NCBI RefSeq assembly: GCF_000507185.2
Contig: NZ_AYTM02000002.1
Span: forward strand, 4,313,501-4,377,500
From: Pseudomonas syringae KCTC 12500
GTDB taxonomy: Bacteria > Pseudomonadota > Gammaproteobacteria > Pseudomonadales > Pseudomonadaceae
Direction: 5' to 3'
DNA length: 64,000 nt
Part shown: positions 9,772-18,160 of the stretch, piece by piece
Layout of the letters: every line of letters begins with the position of its first letter
How positions within the stretch are numbered: the stretch's first letter is position 1
Made by a program: the position numbers and the translations under genes
Notes under the pieces: model-generated
Databases searched by the model: none
The model's input: only the letters and a program-made list of their open reading frames with translations
Told to the model about the DNA's origin: nothing

Positions 9772-11007
9772 ATGCCTGGAGGTTACTCAAAAGGTGACAC
9801 CCGTCCACCCATGCGATTCATTCTTCTGATATTGGGGCTCGATGTGCTTGGCATCGGTCTGGCGATCCCTGTGATGCCTACGCTGATCGCGACTATCTGG
9901 CCATCGTCTGCCGAGCATGTCTCGTTGGCGCTGGGCGTTGCGCTGACACTTTATTCGGCAATGCAGTTTCTATGCGCGCCGCTGCTGGGGGCGCTGAGCG
10001 ATTGCCATGGGCGCCGACCGATATTGCTTCTGGCGCTGGCCGGCATGTGCCTGGGCAATTTGATGGCTGGCTTCGCCGGCAGCCTGACGGTCTTGCTGAT
10101 AGGCCGTGCCATCGCAGGAATCACTGCCGCCAATATTGCCACTGCGATGGCCTATATTGCGGACATCAGTGAGGGCGAGCAGCGCACGCATTTCTACGGT
10201 GCCGCGGGCAGTGTTATCGCCATAGCGCTTGTTTTTGGCCCGGTGATAGGCGGGGGACTTGCGTCTTATGGACCGCACTTGCCCTTTCTGGTCGCTGGCG
10301 GCCTGGCGGCAATCAATCTGCTGTACGGCTACATGAGATTACCGGAGAGCCTTGCGGCCGAGCATCGGCGTGCCTTCGAATGGCGGCGAACCAACCCGTT
10401 TGGCAGCCTGCGAGGACTATGGAGTACGCAAGGCCTGCGGCCGTATCTGCTGGCTGCGACGTGCTCGTGGTTCGCCTACGGGATATTTCAAAGCTGCTTT
10501 GTGCTGGCTAATCAGATGCGTTATGGCTGGAGCATGCTCGAAGTGTCTTACGCATTGGCGGCGCTCGCCCTGGGCATGGCGTTCGCGCAGCGCGTGCTGG
10601 TACGCAAGCTGACGCCGATCATGTCCAACCAGCGGATCATCGTTACAGGTTATGCCTGTTGCCTGCTGGGTTATGGTTTCTATACGGCCGCTGCAAGCGT
10701 CTGGCTGACGGTGGTAGGGATGTGTTTCCATGCTGTCGGGCTGATTGCCGAGCCGGCACTGCGCAGTGAGCTCTCGCGTCATGCCAGGGCGGGGCACCAG
10801 GGCGAGCTGCAAGGCGGGCTGACGTCCCTGTTGAGTCTGGTGGGCGGTCTGGCGCCAGTGATTGGTGCCCTGATATTTGCCGGTAACCTGGGCTCAGGCC
10901 AGCATGTTCTGTGGCTGGGCGCTCCCTTTGTAGTCAGCCTGTTGATGTACGTGCTGGCGATAGGCTGCATCCAGAGGGGGAGAACATCAGCGGCCTGCAA
11001 CGGTTGA
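9772..11007 (+). CDS. sylE: MFS exporter, probable syringolin exporter SylE
   Basis: A 411-residue major facilitator with about 12 hydrophobic segments. Features near the N terminus (a DVLGIGLAIPVMPTL stretch, then the loop GALSDCHGRRPIL) resemble TetA/DHA1 drug exporters. The ATG at 9772 is preceded by GAGG at 9761-9764 with 7-nt spacing, which supports this start over the Met at 9811. It lies 72 bp after the synthetase gene on the same strand and is probably co-transcribed with it. In the syringolin cluster the last gene, sylE, encodes an exporter of this type. The substrate here is inferred from that context and not from transporter residues. It converges on the regulator gene that follows, with only 19 bp between stop codons and no clear terminator. 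Confidence 0.85.
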   Translation: MPGGYSKGDTRPPMRFILLILGLDVLGIGLAIPVMPTLIATIWPSSAEHVSLALGVALTLYSAMQFLCAPLLGALSDCHGRRPILLLALAGMCLGNLMAGFAGSLTVLLIGRAIAGITAANIATAMAYIADISEGEQRTHFYGAAGSVIAIALVFGPVIGGGLASYGPHLPFLVAGGLAAINLLYGYMRLPESLAAEHRRAFEWRRTNPFGSLRGLWSTQGLRPYLLAATCSWFAYGIFQSCFVLANQMRYGWSMLEVSYALAALALGMAFAQRVLVRKLTPIMSNQRIIVTGYACCLLGYGFYTAAASVWLTVVGMCFHAVGLIAEPALRSELSRHARAGHQGELQGGLTSLLSLVGGLAPVIGALIFAGNLGSGQHVLWLGAPFVVSLLMYVLAIGCIQRGRTSAACNG

Positions 11008-11026
11008 TCCTCGCGCTGGCAACCCA

Positions 11027-11740
11027 TCAGCCTCCGCCGAGTACCACACTCAGCGCATTGCGTGCATCGTCCAGTTGCACCAGTGAAGCGTGGCGTGCGC
11101 CCAGTGCGTCGCGGTTCTGGATGGCGGTGAGGATCGCCTTGTGGCGTGGCATGGCCAGTTCGTGCAGGTTAGGGCGTTTGTTGGAGTATTTGAGCGCTTC
11201 GCGCAACGCCAGTGACAGCATGTTGCACAAGTGCGCCAGCAGATCGTTGTGGGTGGCGTCGGCGATGCGGCTGTGGAAGTCGAGGTCGGGTTGCAACAGG
11301 TCTTCCGGCGTCGGCGCAGCTTCCATGCGCAGATAGGCTTCGTGGATCGACTCGATCTCTGCGTCGGTGGCATGCTGCGCTGCCAGTGCGGCAACCGCTG
11401 GCTCGATGACCGCGCGTACGCTGGTCAGCAGATGGAAGAACTCATTCTGCGGCGAGCTTTGCATGACCCAGTGCAGCACGTCCGGGTCCAGCAGATGCCA
11501 TTCGCGACGCGCCTTGACTACCGTGCCCACACGCGGACGCGAATAAACCAGACCCTTGGCCACCAGAACCCGTGTCGCTTCGCGCAGGACCGGGCGGCTG
11601 ACGGCGTACTCTTCGCAGAGCAGCGCTTCGGCAGGCAGCTTTTCGTCAGGCTTGAAACGGCCGGACACGATTTGCATGCCCAGTTCCTGGACGATACGGG
11701 CGTGCATGCTTTTTCGGTCGGAAGGCTTTCGATAATCCAT
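11027..11740 (-). CDS. GntR-family (FadR/FCD subfamily) transcriptional regulator
   Basis: A protein of about 237 residues. It has an N-terminal winged helix typical of GntR proteins (LPAEALLCEEYAVSR, then VLREATRVLVAKGLV) and an all-helical FCD effector domain with the conserved DLDFHSRIADAT motif and a later His (MPRHKAIL). The frame stays open to 11872, but the extra 44 residues look non-coding, so I chose the ATG at 11740. No strong ribosome-binding site is visible for it. It lies 95 bp downstream of the dehydratase gene on the same strand, so it is probably the last gene of that operon and the repressor of the divergent sugar-acid genes. The palindrome at 13667-13679 fits its family's operator. 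Confidence 0.85.
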   Translation of the reverse strand: MDYRKPSDRKSMHARIVQELGMQIVSGRFKPDEKLPAEALLCEEYAVSRPVLREATRVLVAKGLVYSRPRVGTVVKARREWHLLDPDVLHWVMQSSPQNEFFHLLTSVRAVIEPAVAALAAQHATDAEIESIHEAYLRMEAAPTPEDLLQPDLDFHSRIADATHNDLLAHLCNMLSLALREALKYSNKRPNLHELAMPRHKAILTAIQNRDALGARHASLVQLDDARNALSVVLGGG

Positions 11741-11835
11741 GGGAACGCTGGTCGGTCCTGGCGGTAATTGCTGGGCATCATACCATTGCGTAACACTTGC
11801 GGCGGCTGCCTGAGTCAGGCAAACCGCCGCTTTTG

Positions 11836-13578
11836 TCAGTGCGAGTGGCGGGGCACTTCGGAGCCTCTGCAACCGACCAGGAAGTCGAAATCACAGCCCT
11901 GATCCGCCTGCATCACCCGGTCTACGTACAGCTGGCGATAGCCACCCAGCAGCAGTTGAGGCGGAGCCTGCCAGTCGGCGAGGCGCGCGGCCAGTTCGGC
12001 TTCCGGGATGTCCAGATGCAGACGCCCGCCAGCGCAGTCCAGCTCGATCCAGTCGCCTTCCTTGACCACCGCCAGCGGTCCGCCCGCTGCGGCTTCCGGC
12101 GCCACATGCAGAACCACTGTGCCGTAAGCCGTGCCGCTCATGCGCGCATCGGAAATGCGCACCATGTCAGTCACGCCCTGCGCCAGCAGCTTGGCTGGCA
12201 AGCCCATGTTGCCGACCTCGGCCATGCCCGGATAGCCCTTGGGGCCGCAGTTCTTGAGCACCATGACCGAGTTGGCATCAATGTCCAGATCCGGATCGTT
12301 GATTCGCGATTTGTACATCTCGAAATTCTCGAACACCACTGCGCGGCCACGGTGCTGCATCAGTGCCGGTGTCGCGGCCGAGGGCTTGAGCACGGCACCC
12401 AGCGGCGCGAGGTTGCCGCGCAGCACGCAAATCCCGCCGTCGGCGCGGATCGGGTTATCCAGCGCGCGGATCACCTGATCTTCACCATAGATCGGTGAGT
12501 TACAGGTGTTTTCGCCAATGCTCTTGCCATTGACGGTCAAGGCATCCGGGTTGGGCAGCAGCCTGGCTTCGTTCATGCGGCGCAGCACGGCGGGCAGGCC
12601 GCCGGCGTAATAGAACTCTTCCATCAGGAAGCGCCCGGAAGGTTGCAGGTCGACGATGGTCGGCATGCCACGGCCCATGCGTGACCAGTCATCCAGGTCC
12701 AGATCGACGCCGATGCGTCCGGCGATGGCTTTCAAGTGGATGACGGCGTTGGTCGAGCCACCGATGGCCGCGTTGACCCGGATGGCGTTTTCGAAAGCTG
12801 CCTTGGTGAGAATCTTCGACAGGCGCAGGTCTTCGCGGACCATGTCGACGGCACGCATGCCGGACATGTGGGCCAGCACGTAACGCCGCGAATCCACCGC
12901 CGGAATGGCCGCGTTGTGCGGCAGCGAAGTGCCCAGCGCTTCGGCCATGCAGGCCATGGTCGACGCCGTGCCCATGGTGTTGCAGGTGCCAGCCGAACGC
13001 GACATGCCGGCTTCGGCGGAGAGGAATTCATCCAGGCTGATGGTCCCGGCCTTGTAGGACTCGTGCATCTGCCAGACGATGGTGCCGGCGCCGATGTCCT
13101 TGCCTTCATGCTTGCCGTTGAGCATCGGTCCGCCGGTAACGACGATGGCGGGGATGTCGCAACTGGCAGCCCCCATCAACAGGGCAGGGGTGGTCTTGTC
13201 ACAACCGGTCAACAGCACGACGCCATCGATGGGGTTGCCGCGAATCGCTTCTTCAACGTCCATGCTCGCCAGGTTGCGGGTGAACATTGCGGTAGGGCGC
13301 AGGTTGGATTCGCCGTTGGAGAACACCGGAAACTCCACCGGCCAGCCGCCTGCTTCGATCACGCCACGTTTGACATGCTCGGCGATCTGCCGGAAATGCG
13401 CGTTGCAGGGGGTCAACTCCGACCAGGTATTGCAGATGCCGATGATCGGCTTGCCCTGAAACTGGTGGTCGGCAATGCCCTGATTCTTCATCCAGCTGCG
13501 GTACATGAAGCCATTCTTGTCGGCAGTGCCAAACCACTGGGCAGAACGGAGGGTCGGTTTTTTATCGGAGTCAGACAT
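11836..13578 (-). CDS. IlvD/Edd-family sugar-acid dehydratase (arabonate/aldonate type)
   Basis: A 580-residue Fe-S dehydratase. Three candidate cluster cysteines sit in ICNTWSELTPCNAHF, TGCDKTTPALLMG and SAGTCNTMGTAST. The N-terminal WFG..DKNGFMYRSWMKNQG stretch is characteristic of the pentonate/L-arabonate dehydratase branch and not of housekeeping IlvD or Edd. Such enzymes dehydrate aldonates to 2-keto-3-deoxy acids in the cytoplasm. The neighbours support sugar-acid catabolism: a FadR-type regulator downstream, and a divergent MFS transporter and FAH-family protein. The exact substrate (arabonate, xylonate, galactonate or other) cannot be read from the sequence. Confidence 0.85.
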   Translation of the reverse strand: MSDSDKKPTLRSAQWFGTADKNGFMYRSWMKNQGIADHQFQGKPIIGICNTWSELTPCNAHFRQIAEHVKRGVIEAGGWPVEFPVFSNGESNLRPTAMFTRNLASMDVEEAIRGNPIDGVVLLTGCDKTTPALLMGAASCDIPAIVVTGGPMLNGKHEGKDIGAGTIVWQMHESYKAGTISLDEFLSAEAGMSRSAGTCNTMGTASTMACMAEALGTSLPHNAAIPAVDSRRYVLAHMSGMRAVDMVREDLRLSKILTKAAFENAIRVNAAIGGSTNAVIHLKAIAGRIGVDLDLDDWSRMGRGMPTIVDLQPSGRFLMEEFYYAGGLPAVLRRMNEARLLPNPDALTVNGKSIGENTCNSPIYGEDQVIRALDNPIRADGGICVLRGNLAPLGAVLKPSAATPALMQHRGRAVVFENFEMYKSRINDPDLDIDANSVMVLKNCGPKGYPGMAEVGNMGLPAKLLAQGVTDMVRISDARMSGTAYGTVVLHVAPEAAAGGPLAVVKEGDWIELDCAGGRLHLDIPEAELAARLADWQAPPQLLLGGYRQLYVDRVMQADQGCDFDFLVGCRGSEVPRHSH

Positions 13579-13666
13579 GATCGGCTCTCTTATTGTAAGA
13601 CTTAATGGCGATACTGCTGGCTAAGGTAAGCCTAAAAAACGCGTATTGGAAGAGTTGTCAGTTTAA

Positions 13667-13679
13667 ATAGTATTACTAT
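13667..13679. promoter_or_regulatory. Palindromic operator, likely for the FadR-type regulator
   Basis: ATAGTATTACTAT is a perfect 13-bp inverted repeat. Its core, TAGTATTACTA, fits the T-N-GT-N3-AC-N-A pattern recognised by FadR-subfamily GntR proteins. It sits in the 214-bp divergent region between the dehydratase (start 13578) and the MFS gene (start 13793), in AT-rich sequence where promoters of both arms are expected. Binding by the regulator at 11027-11740 is inferred. Confidence 0.65.
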
Positions 13680-13792
13680 ATAGTCAGCCGCAGACGAGGG
13701 ATCATCCTGGCGCATGTGCAGTGTTATTCAGCCCCCAGGCACAGAGGCGATCCCCGCAGGTTCCATAACAAAAACAATGGGAGACCGCCTAC

Positions 13793-15106
13793 ATGAGCCA
13801 GGAACTGCGGCTTATACGCCGCATCACGCTGAAACTGATTCCTTTCCTTATCCTGCTGTACCTGATCGCTTATGTAGACCGCTCTGCCGTGGGCTTTGCC
13901 AAGTTGCATATGGGCGCGGACATCGGTATCGGCGACGCCGCCTACGGGCTGGGTGCCGGACTGTTCTTCATCGGTTACTTCCTGCTGGAGATCCCCAGCA
14001 ACCTGATGCTCGAGCGTTTCGGCGCACGCCGCTGGTTCGCGCGGATCATGATCACCTGGGGCGCGATCACCATCGGCATGGCCTTCGTCCAGGGGCCGCA
14101 CAGCTTCTACGTGATGCGGTTTCTGCTGGGCGCTGCCGAGGCGGGCTTCTTCCCCGGTGTGCTGTACTACATCACCCAGTGGTTTCCGGTGCGCCATCGC
14201 GGCAAGATCCTTGGCCTTTTCATCCTCTCGCAACCCATCGCCATGATGATCACCGGGCCCGTTTCCGGTGGTTTGCTGGGCATGGACGGCATACTCGGCC
14301 TGCATGGCTGGCAGTGGCTGTTCATCGTCATCGGCACGCCGGCGATTCTGCTGACCTGGCCGGTGCTGCGCTGGTTGCCGGATGGTCCGCAGCAGGTCAA
14401 ATGGATGGACCAGGCCGAGAAGGACTGGCTGACCGGTGAGCTGAAAAAGGATCTTGAAGAGTACGGCCAGACTCGTCACGGCAATCCGTTGCATGCCCTG
14501 AAAGACAAGCGTGTTTTGCTTCTGGCGCTGTTCTACCTGCCGGTGACCTTGAGCATCTACGGTCTGGGCCTGTGGCTGCCGACGCTGATCAAACAGTTTG
14601 GCGGGAGTGACCTGACCACTGGCTTCGTGTCGTCGGTGCCGTACATTTTCGGCATCATCGGTCTGCTGATCGTGCCGCGCAGTTCCGATCGCCTCAACGA
14701 TCGTTACGGGCATTTGGCCGTGCTGTATGTACTGGGCGCCATCGGCCTGTTCTGCAGCGCCTGGCTGACCATGCCGGTGGCGCAGCTGGCTGCATTGTGC
14801 GTCGTGGCGTTCGCACTGTTTTCCTGCACGGCGGTGTTCTGGACCTTGCCAGGACGGTTCTTTGCCGGTGCCAGTGCCGCAGCCGGTATCGCGCTGATCA
14901 ATTCGGTCGGCAACCTGGGCGGCTACATTGGGCCGTTCGTGATCGGTGCGTTGAAAGAAATCACCGGCAGCCTGGCATCGGGCCTCTATTTCCTGTCGGG
15001 CGTGATGGTCTTCGGGCTGCTGCTGACCGGCATCGTTTATCACGTGCTGGAGCGCAAGCATGTGCTGCCAGTGTCCGACTTCGCGGCGAGTGCCAAGGCG
15101 AGATAG
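13793..15106 (+). CDS. MFS transporter, anion:cation symporter (sugar-acid) family
   Basis: A 437-residue transporter of about 12 membrane segments. The start LIRRITLKLIPFLILLYLIA, then YVDRSAVGFAKL, and ERFGARRWFARIMITWG are typical of the ACS family, which includes glucarate, galactonate, tartrate and phthalate carriers. GGGAG at 13779-13783 precedes the ATG by 9 nt. It diverges from the aldonate-type dehydratase and is followed 35 bp later by a FAH-family catabolic gene, so uptake of an aldonate or aldarate across the inner membrane is the likely job. The operator at 13667-13679 suggests control by the FadR-type protein. Confidence 0.85.
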   Translation: MSQELRLIRRITLKLIPFLILLYLIAYVDRSAVGFAKLHMGADIGIGDAAYGLGAGLFFIGYFLLEIPSNLMLERFGARRWFARIMITWGAITIGMAFVQGPHSFYVMRFLLGAAEAGFFPGVLYYITQWFPVRHRGKILGLFILSQPIAMMITGPVSGGLLGMDGILGLHGWQWLFIVIGTPAILLTWPVLRWLPDGPQQVKWMDQAEKDWLTGELKKDLEEYGQTRHGNPLHALKDKRVLLLALFYLPVTLSIYGLGLWLPTLIKQFGGSDLTTGFVSSVPYIFGIIGLLIVPRSSDRLNDRYGHLAVLYVLGAIGLFCSAWLTMPVAQLAALCVVAFALFSCTAVFWTLPGRFFAGASAAAGIALINSVGNLGGYIGPFVIGALKEITGSLASGLYFLSGVMVFGLLLTGIVYHVLERKHVLPVSDFAASAKAR

Positions 15107-15141
15107 GTTTTCAGCGGCCCATTATCTGAAAGGAGAATTTC

Positions 15142-16134
15142 ATGCGGTTAGTACAGTTTGAATTGAGCGACGGTCAGCGTCGGGTCGGTCTGGTCGACGG
15201 TGACCAGGTGCGTGAGGTCCAGGGCGTCGAGAGTGTTCGCGAGCTGGCGCTGGCGGCGATCGAGGCGGGTTCGGCGCTGGCGCATCAGGTCGAGCAGCGG
15301 GGCGTTGGCGAAACGCATGACTATTCACAGTTGCTTGAGGAGCTGCGGATCCTGCCGCCGCTCGACCATCCTGATCCGGCGCACCTGCTGGTCAGTGGCA
15401 CCGGGCTGACCCATCTGGGCAGTGCGTCGGCACGCGACAAGATGCACCAGCAGTCCGGCGATGAAGCCTCGATGACCGATACCATGCGTATCTTCAAATG
15501 GGGCGTCGAAGGCGGCAAGCCGGCGGCGGGGCAGGCCGGTGTTCAGCCCGAGTGGTTCTACAAGGGTGACGGCAGCATTGTCGTGCGCCCCGGACATTCG
15601 TTTTCGTTGCCGCCCTTTGCCGAAGACGGCGGGGAAGAGCCCGAGCTGAGCGGCCTGTACGTCATCGGTCATGACCGCAAGCCTTATCGCCTGGGCTTCG
15701 CCATCGGTAACGAATACTCCGATCACGTCATGGAGCGTCGCAACTACCTGTATCTGGCGCATTCGAAACTGCGCGCCTGTTCGTTCGGGCCGGAGTTGCG
15801 CGTGGGCGACTTGCCGCAAAGCCTGTCGGGCACCAGCCGGGTCTGGCGCGACGGCAAGGTGCTGTGGGAGAAAGAATTCCTCAGTGGCGAAGCGAACATG
15901 TGCCACAGCCTGGAAAACCTCGAATACCACCACTTCAAGTACGCACAGTTCCTCAGGCCCGGTGACGTGCATGTGCATTTCTTCGGCACCGCGACCCTGT
16001 CGTTTGCCGATGGCGTACGCACACAGCCCGGCGATCGTTTCGAGATCAGTCAGGCCGAGTTCGGTAAGCCGCTGGTCAATGGCCTGGCACCGAGCGAGCC
16101 AGTGTTCCAGCCGGGCGGCATCGGCAAGCTGTAA
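15142..16134 (+). CDS. FAH-family protein of the GguC/AraD1 type
   Basis: A 330-residue protein related to fumarylacetoacetate hydrolases. The central VSGTGLTHLGSASARDKMH is the hallmark of the GguC/AraD1 branch found beside sugar-binding transport genes in Agrobacterium and beside pentonate pathways elsewhere. AGGAGA at 15131-15136 lies 5 nt before the ATG. It is encoded 35 bp after the transporter gene, so the two form an operon. FAH-family members handle 2-keto-3-deoxy acids or cleave beta-diketones. A role acting on the product of the dehydratase is an inference from position; the chemistry of this branch is not settled to my knowledge. Confidence 0.8.
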   Translation: MRLVQFELSDGQRRVGLVDGDQVREVQGVESVRELALAAIEAGSALAHQVEQRGVGETHDYSQLLEELRILPPLDHPDPAHLLVSGTGLTHLGSASARDKMHQQSGDEASMTDTMRIFKWGVEGGKPAAGQAGVQPEWFYKGDGSIVVRPGHSFSLPPFAEDGGEEPELSGLYVIGHDRKPYRLGFAIGNEYSDHVMERRNYLYLAHSKLRACSFGPELRVGDLPQSLSGTSRVWRDGKVLWEKEFLSGEANMCHSLENLEYHHFKYAQFLRPGDVHVHFFGTATLSFADGVRTQPGDRFEISQAEFGKPLVNGLAPSEPVFQPGGIGKL

Positions 16135-16166
16135 GCACAAACGCGCCGTACCTGTTTGATTGCCCA

Positions 16167-16193
16167 CCGTACCAGCGCTCGGCGCTGGTACGG
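16167..16193 (+). terminator. Hairpin downstream of the sugar-acid operon
   Basis: A perfect 12-bp stem (CCGTACCAGCGC with its complement) closes a 3-nt TCG loop 33 bp after the stop of the FAH gene. The following CTCTACTTGC is only weakly T-rich, so termination efficiency is uncertain. Confidence 0.5.
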
Positions 16194-16269
16194 CTCTACT
16201 TGCGCTCCGACTGTATCTGCGCCTGCCTTTTGCCCTATCATTCGCGCTTTTGCTGGCTGGATGAATTTC

Positions 16270-16554
16270 ATGACTACCACACCCACCACACTGCTCGCCG
16301 CACTCGAAGCCTCCACCATGCTGGAAATCGACGGTCTGCACGCCTGGGATTTCTCTCTGGGCGAGGAACTGAACGTCGAATGCATGGACGGCCGCGAGCG
16401 CAAGGTATGGCGCTTCACCAAGGCGCAAGTCGAGGCTGCGACCTTCGATGAGTCCCTGCAAAGCTGGGTGATCAATGACGGCAACGCCGATCACCGGATC
16501 ATCTGCCTGGATGCCTTTACCCCCTCCGATGAAGATGATTCCGCGCAGGATTGA
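16270..16554 (+). CDS. Small conserved-looking hypothetical protein
   Basis: 94 residues, acidic at the C terminus (PSDEDDSAQD), with no signal peptide or membrane segment. It reads as a soluble beta-rich protein (WDFSLGEELNVECMDGRER, then KVWRFTKAQVEAATFD). It may belong to a Pseudomonas-restricted domain of unknown function (possibly DUF5629), but I cannot confirm that. Two in-frame ATGs, at 16261 and 16270, are possible; neither has a strong Shine-Dalgarno sequence, and I took the second. It lies between the sugar-acid operon and the lactonase gene and has no obvious partner. Confidence 0.6.
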   Translation: MTTTPTTLLAALEASTMLEIDGLHAWDFSLGEELNVECMDGRERKVWRFTKAQVEAATFDESLQSWVINDGNADHRIICLDAFTPSDEDDSAQD

Positions 16555-16634
16555 GTAAATGCGGGCTGGCGCTGTCATAGACCCCGACAGTGCCGTAACA
16601 GGCATCAATAACTTCGATAACAAGGGATGCCCCC

Positions 16635-17807
16635 ATGCCCCATAAATTTCTGCCGTGGCTGGCGATTGCCAGTGCCATGAGCGCATTTACCCTGCAGGCC
16701 CAAGCCATGCCCGATACTGAATTGCTGATAGGTTCCTACACGCAAGGCAAGAGTGAAGGGATCTATCGTTTTGCCTTCGACAGCAAAACCGGGATGATCG
16801 ATGCCAAGCCGTTGCAAGTGGTCAAGGCCGAAAACCCGTCCTGGCTGACCGTCTCCAGAGACCAGCGCTATCTGTTCGCGGTCAATGAAAACGGCCCTGG
16901 ACAAAAAGACGCGGTCGGTAAGGTCAGCAGCTTCGCGATCGACCCGAAAACCCGTCAGATCACGCCGATCAATCAGGTTCAAAGCCGCGGTGAAGAACCG
17001 ACGCACTCCAGCCTTAGCTACGACGGCCGCTACCTGTTCGTGGCCAACTACGCCGTAAACCCTGACCCGGGCGGCGCGCTGACCGTGGTGCCGGTGGGCA
17101 AGGACGGCACGTTGAGCGAAGCCGTTCAGGTGCTGCCGCTGGGTCCTGGAAGCAAGGTGAACAGTGAGCGGCAGATGTCGTCGCATGTGCACCTGGCCGT
17201 ACCGACCCCGGATGACAAGTACGTGGTGACTGCCGACCTGGGCGCTGACAAGCTGTTCGTGTATCACTACGACGCAAGCCAGGCCAAGCCGTTGCAGCCA
17301 GCCAAGGTACCGTTCGTGCAGTTGCCGGGCGGTTCCGGACCCCGTCATACCCTCTTCAGTGGCGATGGCAAACATGCCTGGCTGGTACTGGAGATGACGG
17401 CTCAGGTGGCGGTGTTCGACTACCATGACGGCGCCTTCAAGCAGACCCAACTGGTCGACATGAAGAACAAGGGCGTGGACGAGAAAAACGGTGGTGGCGC
17501 CTTGCACACTTCACCGGATGGCAAGTTTCTGTACGTGACCAATCGGGGTGACGCGAATCAGGTTGTGGTGTTCCGCATCGATCAGGCCAGCGGCAAGCTT
17601 GAAGAAATTCAGCGTCGTTCCCTGGAAGGCAAGGAGCCCCGCGAGTTCGCATTCGATCCGACCGGTCAGTTCATGCTGTTCGCCAATCAGAAGAGCAACC
17701 AGATCGTGACCGTTCGCCGTGATCCGCAGAGCGGGAAGATCGGTGAAACGGTACAGAAATTCGACGCAGATGCACCTTCTTACCTGCGTTTTCTGACTGA
17801 CAAGTAA
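16635..17807 (+). CDS. Periplasmic lactonase-family beta-propeller protein (6-phosphogluconolactonase-like)
   Basis: 390 residues with a cleavable signal peptide (MPHKFLPWLAIASAMSAF, cleavage near AQA-MPD). Repeated propeller-type blocks follow, for example LLIGSYTQGKSEGIYRF, NPSWLTVSRDQRYLFAVNE, PTHSSLSYDGRYLFVANY, HVHLAVPTPDDKYVVTADLG, GSGPRHTLFSGDGKHAWL and ALHTSPDGKFLYVTNRG. This is the seven-bladed lactonase fold of YbhE-type Pgl and of periplasmic gluconolactonases of pseudomonads. The export signal argues for acting on gluconolactone-type substrates or other periplasmic lactones and not on 6-phosphogluconolactone in the cytoplasm. It is monocistronic and followed by a strong terminator. 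Confidence 0.82.
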   Translation: MPHKFLPWLAIASAMSAFTLQAQAMPDTELLIGSYTQGKSEGIYRFAFDSKTGMIDAKPLQVVKAENPSWLTVSRDQRYLFAVNENGPGQKDAVGKVSSFAIDPKTRQITPINQVQSRGEEPTHSSLSYDGRYLFVANYAVNPDPGGALTVVPVGKDGTLSEAVQVLPLGPGSKVNSERQMSSHVHLAVPTPDDKYVVTADLGADKLFVYHYDASQAKPLQPAKVPFVQLPGGSGPRHTLFSGDGKHAWLVLEMTAQVAVFDYHDGAFKQTQLVDMKNKGVDEKNGGGALHTSPDGKFLYVTNRGDANQVVVFRIDQASGKLEEIQRRSLEGKEPREFAFDPTGQFMLFANQKSNQIVTVRRDPQSGKIGETVQKFDADAPSYLRFLTDK

Positions 17808-17814
17808 GCCGCCC

Positions 17815-17849
17815 CGGCTCCAGCCCTTACGATATAAGGGCTGGAGCCG
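17815..17849 (+). terminator. Strong hairpin terminator after the lactonase gene
   Basis: A perfect 15-bp stem (17815-17829 with 17835-17849) closes the 5-nt loop CGATA 7 bp after the stop codon. It is followed by TTATCATTCTT, a moderate T-rich tail. Confidence 0.8.
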
Positions 17850-17977
17850 TTATCATTCTTGATGATATGGGTTAGTGCTACAAAAGATTTCTGCTGAACC
17901 ACCCTCGGGCGTAAGTTTGAGTCACGGCCATAACGGTCAGGACTTCAAACCAGCGTAAAGCAAGAGGGGTGACCGAC

Positions 17978-18160
17978 ATGAATTTCAATCTTTTCTCCAT
18001 CATCGCTGCATCTGCTATCTCGGCAAGCGTCGCTCTCCCGGCCAGCGCCAGTGTCGAAGTGAACGACAAGAAAGCTCATGCGACTCAGACGTACACAACC
18101 AAATACCTGCAACAAAGCGCTAATTTCTACGCAGCGCTGGAACACAAATCCGCCCAGTGA
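17978..18160 (+). CDS. Small secreted protein of unknown function
   Basis: A 60-residue protein with a typical signal peptide (MNFNLFSIIAASAISASV, cleavage near PASA-SVEV). The mature part is about 35 residues, polar, with no cysteines (KKAHATQTYTTKYLQQ). GAGGGG at 17964-17969 precedes the ATG by 8 nt, a good ribosome-binding site that argues the gene is real. A GTG nine bases upstream is in frame but lacks spacing for this site. I do not recognise the family. It stands alone between the lactonase terminator and a repeat-rich spacer. Confidence 0.6.
   Translation: MNFNLFSIIAASAISASVALPASASVEVNDKKAHATQTYTTKYLQQSANFYAALEHKSAQ

Noticed and set aside
1..11007. Coronatine, syringomycin or yersiniabactin assembly line
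   Set aside because: The domain order with one KS-AT-DH-KR module and a terminal TE, plus the MFS exporter, does not fit those. No cyclization domains, no large syringomycin-type module series and no coronafacic acid genes are visible.
11836..13578. Housekeeping dihydroxy-acid dehydratase (IlvD) or 6-phosphogluconate dehydratase (Edd)
   Set aside because: The N-terminal signature and the linked FadR regulator, sugar-acid transporter and FAH protein fit the arabonate/aldonate branch better.
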